This document shows, one piece after another, positions 23,290 to 37,200 of a stretch of DNA of 64,000 nucleotides (positions are counted from its first letter, which is position 1; each line of letters starts with the position of its first letter). This DNA is from Spirodela intermedia. Lineage: Eukaryota > Streptophyta > Magnoliopsida > Alismatales > Araceae. The position numbers were made by a program, and so were the translations under genes. Location of the stretch: assembly GCA_902729315.2 (NCBI GenBank), contig LR746274.1, positions 7,499,037 to 7,563,036 of the forward strand. The letters run 5' to 3'. The notes below the pieces were generated by a model. That model made no database searches and was not told where the DNA came from. It saw nothing but the letters and a program-made list of their open reading frames with translations.

Positions 23290-23481
23290 ACAAAAAATCA
23301 ATAAATTTGAGGAAAAAGTTTAGTAATTGTTACCCTCCTTCAATATGATGCAGTCCTTATCTTGTTTCCCTTTGTTCCCTTTTTTTTAAAAAAAATCAGT
23401 AAAAAGAAAATAAAATAAAAGTTAAATTCTTTTGTGTACTCTAAGAGAAAAATAGAAATATAGTAAATATTATACAATACA

Positions 23482-23499
23482 TCCCTTGCAACAATGCCA
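23482..23499 (-). other. decayed tRNA-Asp primer binding site
   Basis: Read on the minus strand the site is TGGCATTGTTGCAAGGGA, against TGGCGCCGTTGCCGGGGA in the intact element. All differences except one at a CC/GG position look like C-to-T or G-to-A decay. It sits 5 bp inside the LTR end. Confidence 0.8.
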
Positions 23500-23504
23500 A
23501 AATT

Positions 23505-25140
23505 TGACGTGACTTAGTCGTTGTATATTAAATCACGCAAATCTAAAATTTATAAAACTAGAAAGTATGAATTTTCAAATATTTAGAAGTATTTCTGAAC
23601 AAATATATCAATTATAATTTAATAAAGCTTCTAAAAATAGTAGTAATTTTCTAGGTTGATCATAGGGATGTAATATAATAGCTAGTAATTATTCAGAATT
23701 TTTCTCAAAGAGTATTATTTTCTATGAATTTTATACTAAGAAATAAAAAGAAAATATATTTAAAATTCATGAAAAAAGGAAATAAGGGTGCAGACATCAG
23801 GATGATGTCAGCACCTAGCGAATGCAAATCGGGCAAAAATAGAGTTCCACCTAGTGGTTCTTACATAAGCGATTACAAATGATTTAATTGATCAAATTTA
23901 GATCTGTAAAAGCCAGAAGAATCATAAGTGAATGAAATATATTTTGATAAATTAAAATCACATAAATTATCACTAAATGAAGCGTAAAGTAAGTTGAAAG
24001 TAAGAAAATAGAGTTCTAGCGTCGTAGCGGTGATGCGTCGGCGATGCACTAGAATCCTGAGTGTTCGAGAGGATCGTCATGTAGTGTCCACAGCCTCAAA
24101 GGTTCTCTTTTGACAAAGACGACGTGGGCAATCTCTAGATTTCCTTGTGAAGTCTAGAGATCAATAAAATGGGTTGTCAAATCGTCTCTAGCAGCTATCA
24201 CTTGATAGAATGAAAAAATGACAACTTTGCGACTCTTTGGTGACTGTCACTCGACGGAGAGGAGCTAGATGGAGGCAGGGCACGTCTTAGGAAGCTTCAT
24301 CCTCAAGTTTGTGCAGCAAGAAGAGGCTCTTCATCGTATTTGGTATGCTCTCAAGAGGTGGTGACTTGTCTCCCGACAGATTGTCCTCTTCTCGACGATG
24401 GCTTGTTTGTCGATCAATCGGAGATGCTTTACTCAATAGATTCGCAATCTTTTTATCACGAATCGTTCAACAATTTTAGTAACAATGCTCCGCGAATCAT
24501 GTTGATGAGATTTTCGCCGATGATCTAGCAATTCTGGTTGCTTAATCCTTCACCGGCGATCTTCAAAAAAGTCACGATAATTAGAGAAAAAAATGAGTTT
24601 TGGCTCAAGGATGATTCAAACCCGCACTAGTTGCCTAACCTTTATAAGGAAGGTGTGACGTGGGTTTAGCCCCACATCAGTTGTGCACCAATTTTTTGGG
24701 GGAATATATAGTAATGTTACATTTCTAAGCAAGTCCCTTCTCTCATGTGTACGACCACTCCTTGCTTCATAGCTAGTTAGCTACCGGTGACGTGGAAGGG
24801 GAATGGCGCACACGTGCCTCTATCGATCCAAGTTGCTCGAGCCCCTACTCGTGGCTACTCCTTGACTGTGCTTTTGACCCACTTGCGGGCCCGACTAGCC
24901 GGCAGGTCCCCCCATTTTGCAATATTTTTATTTTTATTTCTTTTTCTTCATTTATCTCAAAAGTAAGATTATAAAAATCATATAAATTTGTATAAAATCG
25001 TATAATTACCCAAAAATTCACATTAATTAGTTGAAAACTACTTTTCACACTTTAACACAAATATAAGTCTATCTATCATGAGTTAAGGCTAAAACTATAT
25101 TATTTACTAATGATTAACTCATGATAATGAAGACTTATAA
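23505..25140 (-). repeat. uninterrupted old minus-strand LTR
   Basis: This is the 5' LTR of the minus-strand pol-less element, from TGACGTGACTTAG to GACTTATAA (about 1.64 kb). It is the copy without solo LTR, young element or filler, and so shows the empty sites for all three insertions. Its USE-like motif has decayed (GCCCCACATCA), while the TATATA 25 bp further remains. Confidence 0.88.
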
Positions 25141-25186
25141 CAAATTCTATTACTAAGGGACTAACAATGATTTAAGTTTGGGGTTG

Positions 25187-26947
25187 TGATTCAAGTTAAT
25201 TCATGATAAATAGACTAATATTTGTGTTAAAGTGTGAAAAGTGGTTTTCAGTTGATTAATGTGAATTTTTGGGTAATTATGTAATTTTATATGAATTTAT
25301 ATGATTTTTATAGTTTTACTTTTGAGATGAATAAGGAAAAAGAAATAAAAATAAAAATATAACAAAATAGGGGGTACCCACTGATAAGTCTTCATTATCA
25401 TGAGTTAATAAGTAGTAAATAATATAGTTTTAGCCTTAACTCATGATAAATAGACTTATATTTGTGTTAAAGTGTGAAAAGTTGTTTTCAATTGATTAAT
25501 ATGAATTTTTGGGTAATTATGTGATTTTATACAAACTTATATAATTTTCACAGTCTTACTTTTGAGATAAATGAAGAAAACGAAATAAAAAATAAAAATA
25601 AGACAAAATGGTGGGGACCTGTCAGCCAGCCAGGCCTGCAAGCAGGTCAAAAGTGCAGTCGGGGAGTAGCCGTGAGTAGGGGCTCAAGCAGCTTGGATCG
25701 ATAGAGGCATGTGTGCGCCACTCCCCTTCCACGTCACTGGTGGCCAGCCAGCTGTGGGGCAAAGAGTGGTCGAACACACGACAGAAGGGACTTACTTTGA
25801 AATATAACATTAGTATATATTTGCCCGATAATTTGGCGCACAAGTGATGTGGGACTAAACCTGCATCACCTTCTACAGAAAGGGTGGGCAACTGGCCATC
25901 GGTGAAGGATTAAGCAACCAGAATCGCTGGATCATCGGCAAAAATTTTGTCAACACAATTCGTGGAGCATTGTTACTAAAATTGTTGAACGATTTGCGAA
26001 AAAAGGATCGTGAATCTATTGAGTAAAGCATCTCCAATTGATTGACGAACAAGCCGTCGTCAGGATTAGGACGATGTGTCGGGAGATGAGTTGCCACCTC
26101 CTGAGAGCATATTAGATGCGATGAAGAGCCTCCTCTTGGTATGTGGACCTGAGGATGAAGCTCTCTTACACGTGCCCCACCTCCATCCAGCTCCTCTCTG
26201 TCGGGTGACAGCTGCCAGAGAGCCACAAAGTCGTCATTTTTCCGCTCTACCGGGTGACAGCTGTTGGAGACGATTTAATGACTCATTTCATTAATCTCTA
26301 GACTTTGCAAAGAGATCTAGAGATTGCCCACATCATCCTTATCCAAGGAGAGCCTCTGAGGCTGTGGACTCTACACGACTATCCTCCCAAATGCTCAAAA
26401 TTCCGGTGCATCGCCGATGCATCGCCACCGCGACATCAGAACTCTGTTTTCCTACTTTCAACTTAATTTCTGTTTCATTTAGTGATAATTTGTTGATTTT
26501 AAATTTACCAAGATATACTTTATTTCATTACGATTCTTTTGGCTTTTATAGATCTTAATTTGATCAATTAAATTATTTGTAATCGCTTACATAAGAATCA
26601 CCGAGCGGAACTCTATTTTCACCTAATTTGCTTTCGCTGGGCGCTGATGTCATCTTGATGTCTGCACCCTTATTTCCCTTTTTTGTGAATTTTAAATATA
26701 TTTTTTTCATTTGCTAGTATAAAATTCATAGAAAATAGTATTCTTTGAGCAAAATTTTAAATAATTACCATATATTATATTACATCCTTGTAATCGACTT
26801 GGAAAATTATCACTATTTTGAAAGTTTTATTGAATTATAATTGATATATTTGTTTAGAAATACTTCTAAATATCTAAAAATTTCTATTTTCTAGTTTTAT
26901 AAATTTTAAATTTGCGTGATTTACTATACAACGACTAAGTCACGTCA
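25187..26947 (+). repeat. plus-strand LTR, unit B
   Basis: This is the counterpart of 3046-4800 (1761 bp), preceded at 25141-25186 by the same 3' UTR stub and polypurine tract. It retains a 6-bp stretch near 25727 that is deleted in both units A and C. Confidence 0.87.
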
Positions 26948-28607
26948 ATGTATTACATAATATTTAGTTTTTTTTTATTTTTTCTTAGAGTACACAAAAA
27001 TATTAACTCTTGTTTTATTTTCTTTTTTTATAATTTTTTTGTTTTAAAAGAATGAAGAGCAGCAAGGCAAAGACTGGAGCATACTAAAGGAGGGTAACAA
27101 TTATTAATTTTTTTTGTAATTTATTGATATTTATGTTTTGTAGAAGATTTTTGTATCTAAGGTTAGAAAATCATTTCACTATTTCGTTCAAAATAAAAAA
27201 TCTGAAAGAAAAATTAATTTTGATAGATCCTGAAAGAAGTACAAGTCAAACTAATAATAATCCCATGGCCATAAAAAATTATAACATCCCTGATTCATAT
27301 CAATGAGCATCCAATATTAAAGTCTCATGAGCAACCATTGTTAAATTCAAAATAAATTCAAAAAGTTTCCAAATGCTCTCTAATTTTCATGGATTACCTT
27401 TAGAAAAACCCCATCAACATTTTAAAAAAAATTACATAGTCTGTGATTTAGTTAATCTCTTTCAAGTTACACCAAAAGTTATTAAGATAAAATTATTTCC
27501 TCATAGCTTAAAGGACAATACTAGTTATTGGTTATCCACATTAGATAGAGAATTAACTAGTTAGAAAGACAGAACAAACCTTTTCTTTGAAAATTTTCTT
27601 CCTTAGAAAAAACTCAAAATATGAGAAAACATATATAAAGTTTTGCTCAAAAGTCAAAAAATCTTTACATCTAATATGAAAAAAAATTATAAATTTACTC
27701 ATAAACTATTCTCATCATGCTATACCAAAGTGGCACATTAATAGAATTTTTTATGATAAATTATTAGAACAACATAGAAATATGGTTGACTCTATATGTG
27801 GAAGAGCTTTTTTGGAGAAAACCCTTGATGAGATTTCTAGAATTTATGAGAATTTAAGTAAATATTCTAGAAATCAAGCCTTTTTTGAGTTATATGACGG
27901 GATAAGGAAAGAAGAATTTATGAATTACATCATGATGATGATACTAATTTAAAAAATGAGGTTAATCAGATTAATTATAGATTAGGAAAACTTGATTTAC
28001 TTATTAACAATATTAAAAAGCCTCATAACCTTCAATTTAATGCATATAGTACATGTCCTATGTATAATGAAAATGACCATTTCGAATTTCAATGTTATAA
28101 TTTTGATCACTCATTTCAGCCTAGGTAAGAGCAAGTGCAAGTACCCCATGATTTTAGTAAAAATAGAGAATATTTTTCTAATTCTTATAATCTTAATTGA
28201 AGGAATATTTTTTTGTAGAGAGATCTAAATAATATTCAAAATTCAGAAGCACTTAGACTCAATATAAATTCTGAATTTTGTCCAAAACAAGAACATAGAT
28301 TTCAGAAAAATCAATCTTCTAAAATCCAACTTGATTTTACAGATATGATGTAGCAAATGAGCCAAATGATTTAGCAAACAATGAAACAAATGATGTTGCA
28401 GCAAAAACAGTTTATAGAGGCTTTTAAGAATAAGAGAGAAGAGGGACAATCACCTAGTCGACTCATAAAAAATTCAGGAAACTATCTAATAGTAAGATTT
28501 CAGTAAGGAGAGTCTAGCTAAATTTTTTTAAAAAAACTCACAAAATAAAAATATTAGGATAATAAATACATTAAGTGAGAATATTTTACCTGATCTATAT
28601 TCTTAAT
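26948..28607 (+). pseudogene. decayed gag, pol-less element, unit B
   Basis: This copy is colinear with 4801-6461 and shares most of its stops and the missing primer site. Capsid-like stretches LPLEKPHQHFKK and [13 protein letters not shown] are open at 27373-27564. A few additional stops (for example near 28350 and 28376, both CAG to TAG) are private to this copy or differ from unit A. It is non-functional. Confidence 0.84.
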
Positions 28608-29611
28608 TATTAGAATAAATAGATGAGCCATTAGAAGTAAATGAGAATATTAAGACTGAAAATATAGTAACATAAAACTTGAATAAAATTATTTATTACT
28701 CAAAATTGATGAATGAATATAGTAAGGATGATGAGGAAAAAGAGTCCTTAGATGAAGAAACAGTAGTTGATCATGGAAAAATCATCTAAATTTTAGTAGA
28801 AGAGAGTAAGGACAAAAATGAGAAAAAATATGTTTCAAGTGAAGAAAAATCAATTGATTTGAGAGATGTAAGAGACGAAATTAATAAATCTAATTAGAAT
28901 TTTACAACCATGGAAGTTGATAGTGAGGATGATGATGCATATCATATACTGAAGTTAGTAGACAACTCTTGGAAAGATGAAGAATTTGATTAGTTAAGAA
29001 ACGAAAAACTAGAAAAAGAACTGATTCAACTAATGGTAAAAAAGACAATAATGAATATGATTCAACTAATAAGCAAAAAAATTTGAATTTTAATGAATTC
29101 ATTAGATCTCAAATTAAAGAAGACAATTCTTTCATCCTTCAAAACCCACAGCCCATTAGAATTATGTTTAAGCTTGAAATATTTCACTCCTCACAAATTG
29201 AACAAATATGTTGAGAAGATAAAATAGAGCGAGGAAATATTATGCAGATAAAAGAATAAATTAAGAAATAGGTGAGTGGAAGAATTAAAAATATCATTTT
29301 AGATGAAAAAATTTTAGATTGAGTAAGTGCTAATTTGAAAATTACATGACCGGATCACATTTTATAGTTTATTAATAGAAAGTATTTACTATTGAATGAG
29401 AGCCTTACAAAATAGGATAAAAATGAGGAGAGGTTCTTTTCAAAATGAAAATATTATTTTTGAGAATTTATTTTATTTTATTTTTTTACAGAAGGTATGT
29501 CAAGGTATATTTATATAAAGCAGACGAATTTATACTAAATCTAAAAAAAATATCATGAAACTTACCTTGGGATAAAAATATATATTGATGGTCATAGATC
29601 ATCTTATATGA
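28608..29611 (+). pseudogene. accessory ORF relic, unit B
   Basis: This is the same non-pol relic as 6462-7465, with stop at 29609-29611. It has two extra stops early on (GAA to TAA near 28614, and a CAGAA to CATAA change near 28673) that units A and C lack. Acidic, charged and C-terminal blocks are in the same order. Function is unknown. Confidence 0.62.
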
Positions 29612-29694
29612 TCTAAGTGTTGGCCAGCTGAAGAGATTAAATTCAATGCTGCATGGGAGGCAACCCATGACTTTTATTTCATTCAATTTTTTAA

Positions 29695-30379
29695 AAAAAT
29701 TCAAGGTAGGTGAGCTCACCATCAAGAGGGCCTTGTGTGCACACAACTTGCTGCTGGCCATGTTCATGTTGATGTCTGAGTGGATATCCTCTTCCATCAT
29801 GTGAGAGAGGCACAAGTGTGTGGACTTTGTCACTAGAGACTGCATCAATTGCTCAAAGTGCCAAATTGAAGATGCCTCTGTACCTTGGTTTTACGGAAAG
29901 AAGAAGAAAGAAAAGAGGAGCAGAACCCGATTAGCGATTGATGATCATATTTCAATCCTAAACACCGAGAGAAGTTCTATGAATATATATACATCTATAA
30001 ATTAGATTGAAATTGGAGCAAACATCATTGGGGCGAGCATGTATGAAAAAGGATCATATGGATCTTCACAAATTTTCAAACCTACTGAACTTCCTCCTTA
30101 CCAGTTGGATTGTCAACGAAATTCATCATCGACAACATTTCTAATGGGCCAAGAATAATACGTACTTTGTTCAAAAAAATTGGACACATTGCATATCTTT
30201 AAGAAAAGAAACTTGCAGAGAAAAAAATGGCACAGGGTGACCGGTACATTTACAGGGTACCTTCAAATCTAAGAACTCCAAGTCGATTGTGAACTTCCGT
30301 CGAAGACTGAATTCATCACCAGGAAAATTCCTCACGATCTGTAGCAGCTTCTCAAGTAGTATAACGTGGAAAACGGGTA
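29695..30379 (-). pseudogene. BTB/POZ gene fragment, unit B
   Basis: Duplicate of 7549-8233, with exons 30379-30261 and about 29883-29695. The open frames, donor GT and truncation point against the element 3' UTR are the same as in unit A. Only isolated substitutions were noticed, including one Arg-to-Thr change in the GREASSIW stretch (GTEASSIW here). The same reservations apply: it lacks both the N-terminal exons and most of the BTB domain. Confidence 0.74.
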
Positions 30380-31135
30380 CTGGATTAGAGGATACAAGTA
30401 AATAAATCTATTGTCGTGCACAAGTCCACATGAACACTACATTGCCTTCTCCCTCTCAGAAAGAACAAAGCCAAGTCACCCACACCAAAGCTGCATCTTC
30501 CATGATGATATAATGTACACAAAAAGGGAGAAGAATGAACTGATTGATGCCCGTTTTAGAAAACGAGCCATTCTCAGGAATGTGACACGTTGCTTCTAGT
30601 TACAGGAATGAGGGAAAAATAGCCAATTGCTTTCCATAAGAAAAACGAAGAAGGAGAAGAAGATAGAGATGAAAATGCCAAGAACAGGTATTCACTCAAA
30701 GAGGACTGATGACAATTCTTCATGGAGGACGGTTCTAGTACACTGTCACATTTTACTGGTTGCTGTAAATCAAGAAATGGAGAAACGTCGAGGGCTTCCG
30801 ATGTGAAAGAGGAAGGGGAGGGAGGTGAGATAGAGAGAGAAAAAAAGTGAGAGAAAGAGGTACATTTTTAATAGGAGTCCTTATTTCAGATGTGGAGTGG
30901 TTCCAAAGGCGTTGCTGCTTCACCTTATTTCAGACAAAATAAAACCCCTGACTCCCCATGTCTCTGTCCTTTACCTTACATAAGGTCTAGGGTTCCCAGG
31001 GCGAGAGAGAGAGGGAGAACATATCAAACTTGAGTGGTCTCGATCTCCCCACCTCCTCCCCTGAACTATGTTATGATTAATGGGAATCTGTGATTCATAT
31101 TCCACATCTCTGAATAATTGAGCTGATCTTAGTTG

Positions 31136-31194
31136 TTCTTCTCTCTGTCTCTCTCCTTCTCCCTCTCTCTCCCTCTCTCTCTCTCTCTCTCTCC
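31136..31194. repeat. CT-rich microsatellite, unit B
   Basis: Counterpart of 8986-9041, with a CT run 2 bp longer. Confidence 0.9.
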
Positions 31195-31971
31195 TTGTGC
31201 TTTGCATCTTGTTACTCAATTAAATGGGGCCATTAGATTGGGATTTATTTAGCTCCACTGAAAATTGCTTTGGCATTGGTTCGACCGATCACCTTTCCTG
31301 AGCTTGTTGGTAAAATCCAGGTCCTGTAACCAAGAGATCGTTCATGCGGTGAAAAGTAATGTGGCTCACGAAGTTTAGTAGTTTTCCAGGTGTGGCCCCC
31401 AAATTTTGCACGCTTGTAGAGGGTATTTTTAATTCGAAATTCCATACAACTAAATCGAGAAAAGTGCACGCGTTGAAACAAGTGAGAAGAGGATCTGCTG
31501 AGCTTTCAGGCGGGGTGTGCCCACAGTACCGACGACCCCTTACCAAGAGCCTGCATCAATCTGCCGAACGGTCCACTGTGGAGGTACAAGAGAGGCTCGA
31601 TGGAAGGCATACAGATCCTTTACCGATCCTGCCGGACAGAACCCACCCACCTATTCACTTCGGCCCGATTTACTCGGCCCATTTTTTATCCTACGGGGTT
31701 GGGTCCTTCTCGCCCTGCATGGCAATTCCGTTACAGTAATTTCATAAAAACCCTCTACATGAGTTCTCTTGTGGTTCTAACCTATTCAAGAACCTCGCCA
31801 CCCTGGCGCCGCCGGCCGGTTTACAGGCGAAAAAGGCCTTACAGGTTACAGAGGAGGTGGGAGACGATACGTAGCCCCGGTAAAGACAGATACAGAGAGA
31901 GAGAGAGGCGGAGGTAGAATTAAAATGAGCTTCCACTGGTGTCCGGTACCCTGCTCGACAGGAGGCTCCTT

Positions 31972-32722
31972 CTACCTTCGAATCAGCCACTTTTTCCACG
32001 TCCCCCTCCTCCTCATTTTGCCATCCTGCGAAGTCAAGATCGACGCACACATCAGCCGAACTAGACAAAAAATCCACAGGTTTGATCAGGTTTCCAGATC
32101 CAGGGTCGGAAGACTCACCATCACCTCCACCTCCACGGTGGGAGAAGGCTGCAGCGACCGCAGTATGAGCACCACGTCGTTCGTCAGCCGTTTCACCTGC
32201 GAGGAAATGCCTTGGTTCAACCCCCCACGGAGATCCAAGGGGAGAGAAATCGGCGGTAGCAGTCGGAATGACAGTCGCTTACCCTCGGAAAGCTGGCGAT
32301 GGTATGCACGCTCACCCAGCCTTCCTCGTCCATCTGCATCTTCAGGTGGACGTTTCTCGCCAGATTGTCCTCGCTGCGCAGATTCCAGTCCGTCGTTAAT
32401 GGATCCAGGCGCAAGATCGGCGATCATCGAAATCGGTACAGAGACGGAGAGAGGGGTACCTGAAGTAGTATTCGATCTGCGTCCGCAGAAGGAGGGTGAC
32501 GATCTCGGTCCCCAGACGAGGAGTACTCGGAGGAGGAGAAGGAGCGGGAGGCATGGGCTGGGGGGGGCCATAGCTCCATCCCGGCTGGTAAATGGGGGAG
32601 AGATACGGGGAAGGGAGAGCGTAACCAGAGAAGCCGCCGTAGTGGGGAGGAGACGGCGGGGGACCCCACTGTCTGTGGGCGTGGCGGCGGTGGAAGCCCT
32701 GTCGCCCGTGGAAGCCCGCCAT
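31972..32722 (-). CDS. LARP1-type La-motif protein, second copy
   Basis: The exons are 32722-32460, 32373-32283, 32196-32119 and 32025-31972, offset 22,150 bp from unit A. All splice sites and the 161-aa frame are intact. Noted differences from unit A are a Pro-to-Ser change in the Pro-rich N-terminus (ALPSPYLSP), a synonymous Arg codon change in the last exon and an intronic change. Retained frames in both copies mean either recent duplication or some constraint; by eye the copies are too similar to decide. Domain content and doubts about the missing C-terminus are as for the first copy. Confidence 0.72.
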
Positions 32723-33883
32723 CCTCAGCTTCCTCGGGGAAGACGATGCCGGGAGAAAAGAGGATGGAGAGGTGGAGGGAGAAGAGGAGGAAGAGATATA
32801 GGGAGAAGAGGAGAGTTTGAACGTTGGCGGGCTGGGCCCTGGCGGGAACTCAACTGTAGAGCAGGGCAGTTGCGGGCGTGCGGGGTATCCAAATACCGCG
32901 GAGCGGCAAGCTTGTGCAGCGGACTTTCCGGAAGGATCTTCGTCGCATCCACCTGACACGTGGGACGCAGGGATGCACTCCCGCCCCGACCACACCCGAA
33001 AGGAACTAACAGGTTGTTTATCCCAGAGTGAGCGGGGAAGAGAGAGAGAGAGTCGTACAGAGGGATTTCTAACGTTAGTGTAAGGTAATAGCCGTCGGTG
33101 CGTGACATGCATGTGATGAGTTGTGTGTGTGTGGGTTTTTTAAATTTGGCTGTTTCAATTTGTATCTCAATTATTATTCATTACTAAATGAATATTGAGT
33201 ACATAATTTCTTATACCTTATCGCCCAAACAATATTTTGTATTATTTCTTACTACAGTGCTTTACGTGTTAGATGTTATAAGTCAGCTCACTTCTTACCA
33301 AGAGCTAAAATAAAAAAATCTAAAGCAACACAAGTAGAAATAATTAAAATATCTCTATTGAGGGTAGAGAAGATGTCTTGAATGTTAGTAGATACACTAA
33401 ATACACACCTGATTATTATAAATAATAATTTTAGTATTTGGTTAAAATATTATTGTAGAGATATGTTTTATACATTATACTACCTTGTGAGATAAATTTT
33501 ATCCACTATAATAGAAGGCTTTATATTGTGTACTCTTAATGTGATACTCTTGTTATTTTTAGCAATGCCATTTTGAAAAAAATTGCTTGAATATAGTGTG
33601 TGTAATATATATATATGTATATATTTGCAAAAAAAATTCAAGTTTGGATTGTAATTTCTTATGAAGGAAATAAATGCAAAAAAGTCAATGAAGTATAATT
33701 AGGTGTTTTGCAAGTGTTTTATATGAACATCTCTAGACATATTTATTCATATGTAGTCCTCAAATATTGAATATTTTTATTTAGTTAACCTTTATTTCTT
33801 GTTATCATACATATGAAGAAACAATGTATAAGGCTATAGAATAGATAAAATGAAGCTAAGGAGAGAACAATAGCGCAGGAAAA

Positions 33884-33950
33884 GACACGCTTCATGTGAC
33901 TTGAACCCACCAGTGACTAATTAGAAGTCAGATGCCTACATTAAAAAACT
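33884..33950 (-). pseudogene. tRNA-Arg(UCU)-like fragment, unit B
   Basis: Duplicate of 11733-11800 with one visible difference in the variable stretch. It has the same lack of 5' half and the same trailing run of T. Confidence 0.43.
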
Positions 33951-34262
33951 ATAATGGAAGACTAACACAACCACAAGGGGAAAGAATTACAGCTTATAAT
34001 AGAAAAGACAAACATAAGAACATATAAGAAGTGAATGAATTAAACTCAACAATGCACCAACCAAATTTTAACATCATTCACAAAAAGACTATAAATACAC
34101 ATAATTACCATAAAATCTATTATCAGAAACTAGACTATAGTGAAGATATATGGATATTACTATTCAAATATTAGAAAATAATTACGATAGAAGTTAATGT
34201 AGTCTAAGAGATGACTCTAAATCCTAAAGGGACTATAAAGACTAAACTGAGTCTGGCGGGGT

Positions 34263-37200
34263 TTATAAGTCTTTATTATCATGAGTTAATAATTAGTAAA
34301 TAATATAGTTTTAGCCTTAACTCATGATAAATAGACTTATATTTGTGTTAAAGTGTGAAATTCTTATAATTCTAATTAGAGGAGTATTTTTTCATGGAGA
34401 GACCCAAATAATATTCAAAATCTAGAAGCACTTAGACCTAATTCAAACTCTAAATTTCATCTAAAATAAAAAAACAGATTTCAAAAAAATCAGCCCTCTC
34501 AAACCCAATCTAATATTATGGAAATGATGCAAAAATGAGCCAAATGATACAACAAATTATGAATCAAATGATGCTGCAACATAAACAAATTATAGAGGCT
34601 CTTGGGAATAAGAGAGAAGAGGGACAACTACCTAGTCAGCCCCTAGAAAATCTAGAGAACTGTCCAACAATAGGATTTCAACAAGGGGAGTCTAGTAGCA
34701 TGAATCTAGGAAAAACCCACGAAATGAAAATGTTAGAATAGTGAATGCATTGAGAAGTGGTAAGATCTTACTTGATCCTTTCCCCAAACATTAGAAGAAA
34801 AGGAAAAGATAGACAGCCCAAAACAAAATCAAATAGGAGTAGAAGAAGATTTTATAGATTCTACCAAGGAAATTTCGAAAGAGAGGACAACCATTCCATT
34901 TCCTAAAGCTCTAGAGCCTAGACAAAGAAAGAAAAAGGAACACAATGAAGAAATAAAGAAAATTTTACAAGATATGTAAATTAATCTTTCTTTACTCACT
35001 ACCATTAAACATATTCCTAAAAGTGTTAAAGTTTTGAAAGAAATGTATACACCAAAAAGAGCACCTAGAGTAGAAAAATTATCTATACATACTAGTGCTT
35101 TATTATTAAATCAATTACCATATAAATTGAGGGATATGGGTGCCCCTTTAATTTTGTGTGGTATTGGTGGATCCATTTTTCAAAATACATTACTTGACAC
35201 CAATGCTAGTATTAATTTATTACCTACAAGTATTTGTGATAAATTTAATATTACTAATCTTAAACCTTCTACTATTACCTTACAATTTGGTGATAAATCT
35301 ATAAAGCATCCTAAAAGTATTTTAGAAAATGTGATAGTGACAATTAAAGGGTGTAAGTTTCTAGCTGATTTTGTAGTGGTAGAAATAGATTTTAATGGAT
35401 AATTTTATGATACACCAATCATCCTAGGGAGACCATTTTTGCATACAACAAAGATGAATATTTATTTTCTCATAGGTATTATGAAAATTTTATATGGAGA
35501 TCAATCAGTAGAAATTAAAATTTTTGATGTAGCAAATGATCTTAAGAAATCCCAAGTATATGATTAACATACCATAGATCTTCTAGATGATTTTCATGAT
35601 CCAGATGTTATTGATGACTATGTGCTGGAAGAATTAGAGGAAGTAGAGAATATAAATTTAAGAGAAAAGAAAGAGGAAGATCATCTGAATTTAGAGTTGA
35701 AACCTCTTCCCTCTAGTTTAAAATATATGTTTTTGGAGGAAAATAATTCATTTCTTATTATTATTGTAGTTGATTTGAGTGATGAATAGGAAGAAGAATG
35801 ATTAGATGTACTTTGAAAAAATAAGAAAGTTATTGAGTGAAAAATGGATGATCTAAGAGGCATTCATATGAGTGTATGTATGTATAATATATATCTAAAG
35901 GAGGGGGCTAGGACTAGCAGGGAACCACAATGAAGATTAAATCCTAACATGATGGAAATTGTAAAAAAAGAAATTTTAAAGTAGTTGGTTGTTGATATTC
36001 TTTATCCTATTTCAACTAGAAAATGGCTTAGTCCTATACAAATGGTGCCAAAAAAAATCAGGGATCACGTTTATAAAAAACAAAAATGGGGATGAAATAC
36101 AAACAAGATTAACTAACACTTGGAGGGTTTGCATTGATTATAGAAAATTAAATTCAGTTACTAGAAAAGATCATTTTCCCCTACCATTTACTAATCAAAT
36201 TCTAGAAAAATTAGTTGAAAAAACTTTTTTTGTTGTCTAGATGGATACTCTAGTTATAATCAAATTTATATAAACCCTTTAGATCAAGAAAAAATAACTT
36301 TCACTTGTCCATTTGGTACTTTTACTTTTAAATGCATGCCTTTTGGTCTGTGTAATTATCTAGCCACATTTCAAAGATGTATGCTGTCTATTTTTTCTGA
36401 TATGACAAGAAAATATATGAAAATTTTTATGGACGATTTTTCTATTTTTGGTGAATCATTTGATGAATGTTTAAATCATTTATAGCATGTACTTGAGAAA
36501 TGTATAGAGAAAAAATTAGTTTTGAGTTGGGAGAAATCACATTTTATGGTTAGAGAGGGAGTTGTGTTGGGTCATATTATGAGTGAAAATGGTTTAGAGG
36601 TGGATAGAGCAAAAATTGATATTATATCTAAAATGAAACCTCCAAATTCAGTAAAATAGATTAGATCTTTCTTGGGTCATGTAGGTTATTATAGAAAATT
36701 TATTCAAGATTTTTCAAAATTTTCTAAACCTCTCACCATGTTATTATCTAAAGATGTGCCTTTTAATTTTGATGAGAAATGTTTTGAGTCTTTTTCTAAA
36801 ATAAAAAGATTACTTATTGAGGCACCCATTTTACAAGCTCTTGATTGGTCCTTTCCCCTTGAAATAATGTGTGATGCATTGAATTATGTAGTGGGGACCG
36901 TTCTAGGACAAACAAAAGAGTCAAAACCCATAGTAATTTCATATGCTAGTAAAACTATATTTAATGCTCAATTAAATTATACCACGATTGGAAAAGAGTC
37001 GTTCGTTGTAGTATTTTTATTAGAAAGGTTTAAATCATATATTTTGAGAGCTAAAATTATTCTTTATACTGATCATGTAGTATTAAAATATTTGTTAAAT
37101 AAGAAAGATGCAAAGCCATGTTTATTAAGATGTATTTATTGTTGTAAGAATTTGACTTAGAAATAAAAGATAAAAAAGGTTTCGAGAATGTTGTTTGCTG

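Larger units (their letters stand above)
3000..25140. repeat. tandem segmental unit A, 22.14 kb
   Basis: This block recurs at 25141-58693 (unit B, after subtracting the 10.7-kb young element and 0.7-kb filler) and begins again at 58694 (unit C). Corresponding landmarks stand 22,141-22,170 bp apart between A and B: LTR start 3046/25187, gene fragment ATG 10572/32722, palindrome start 18633/40802. Host-like and retroelement parts are repeated together, so the unit is a genomic tandem duplication and not independent insertions. Boundaries are conventional: I cut at the end of the minus LTR. Confidence 0.93.
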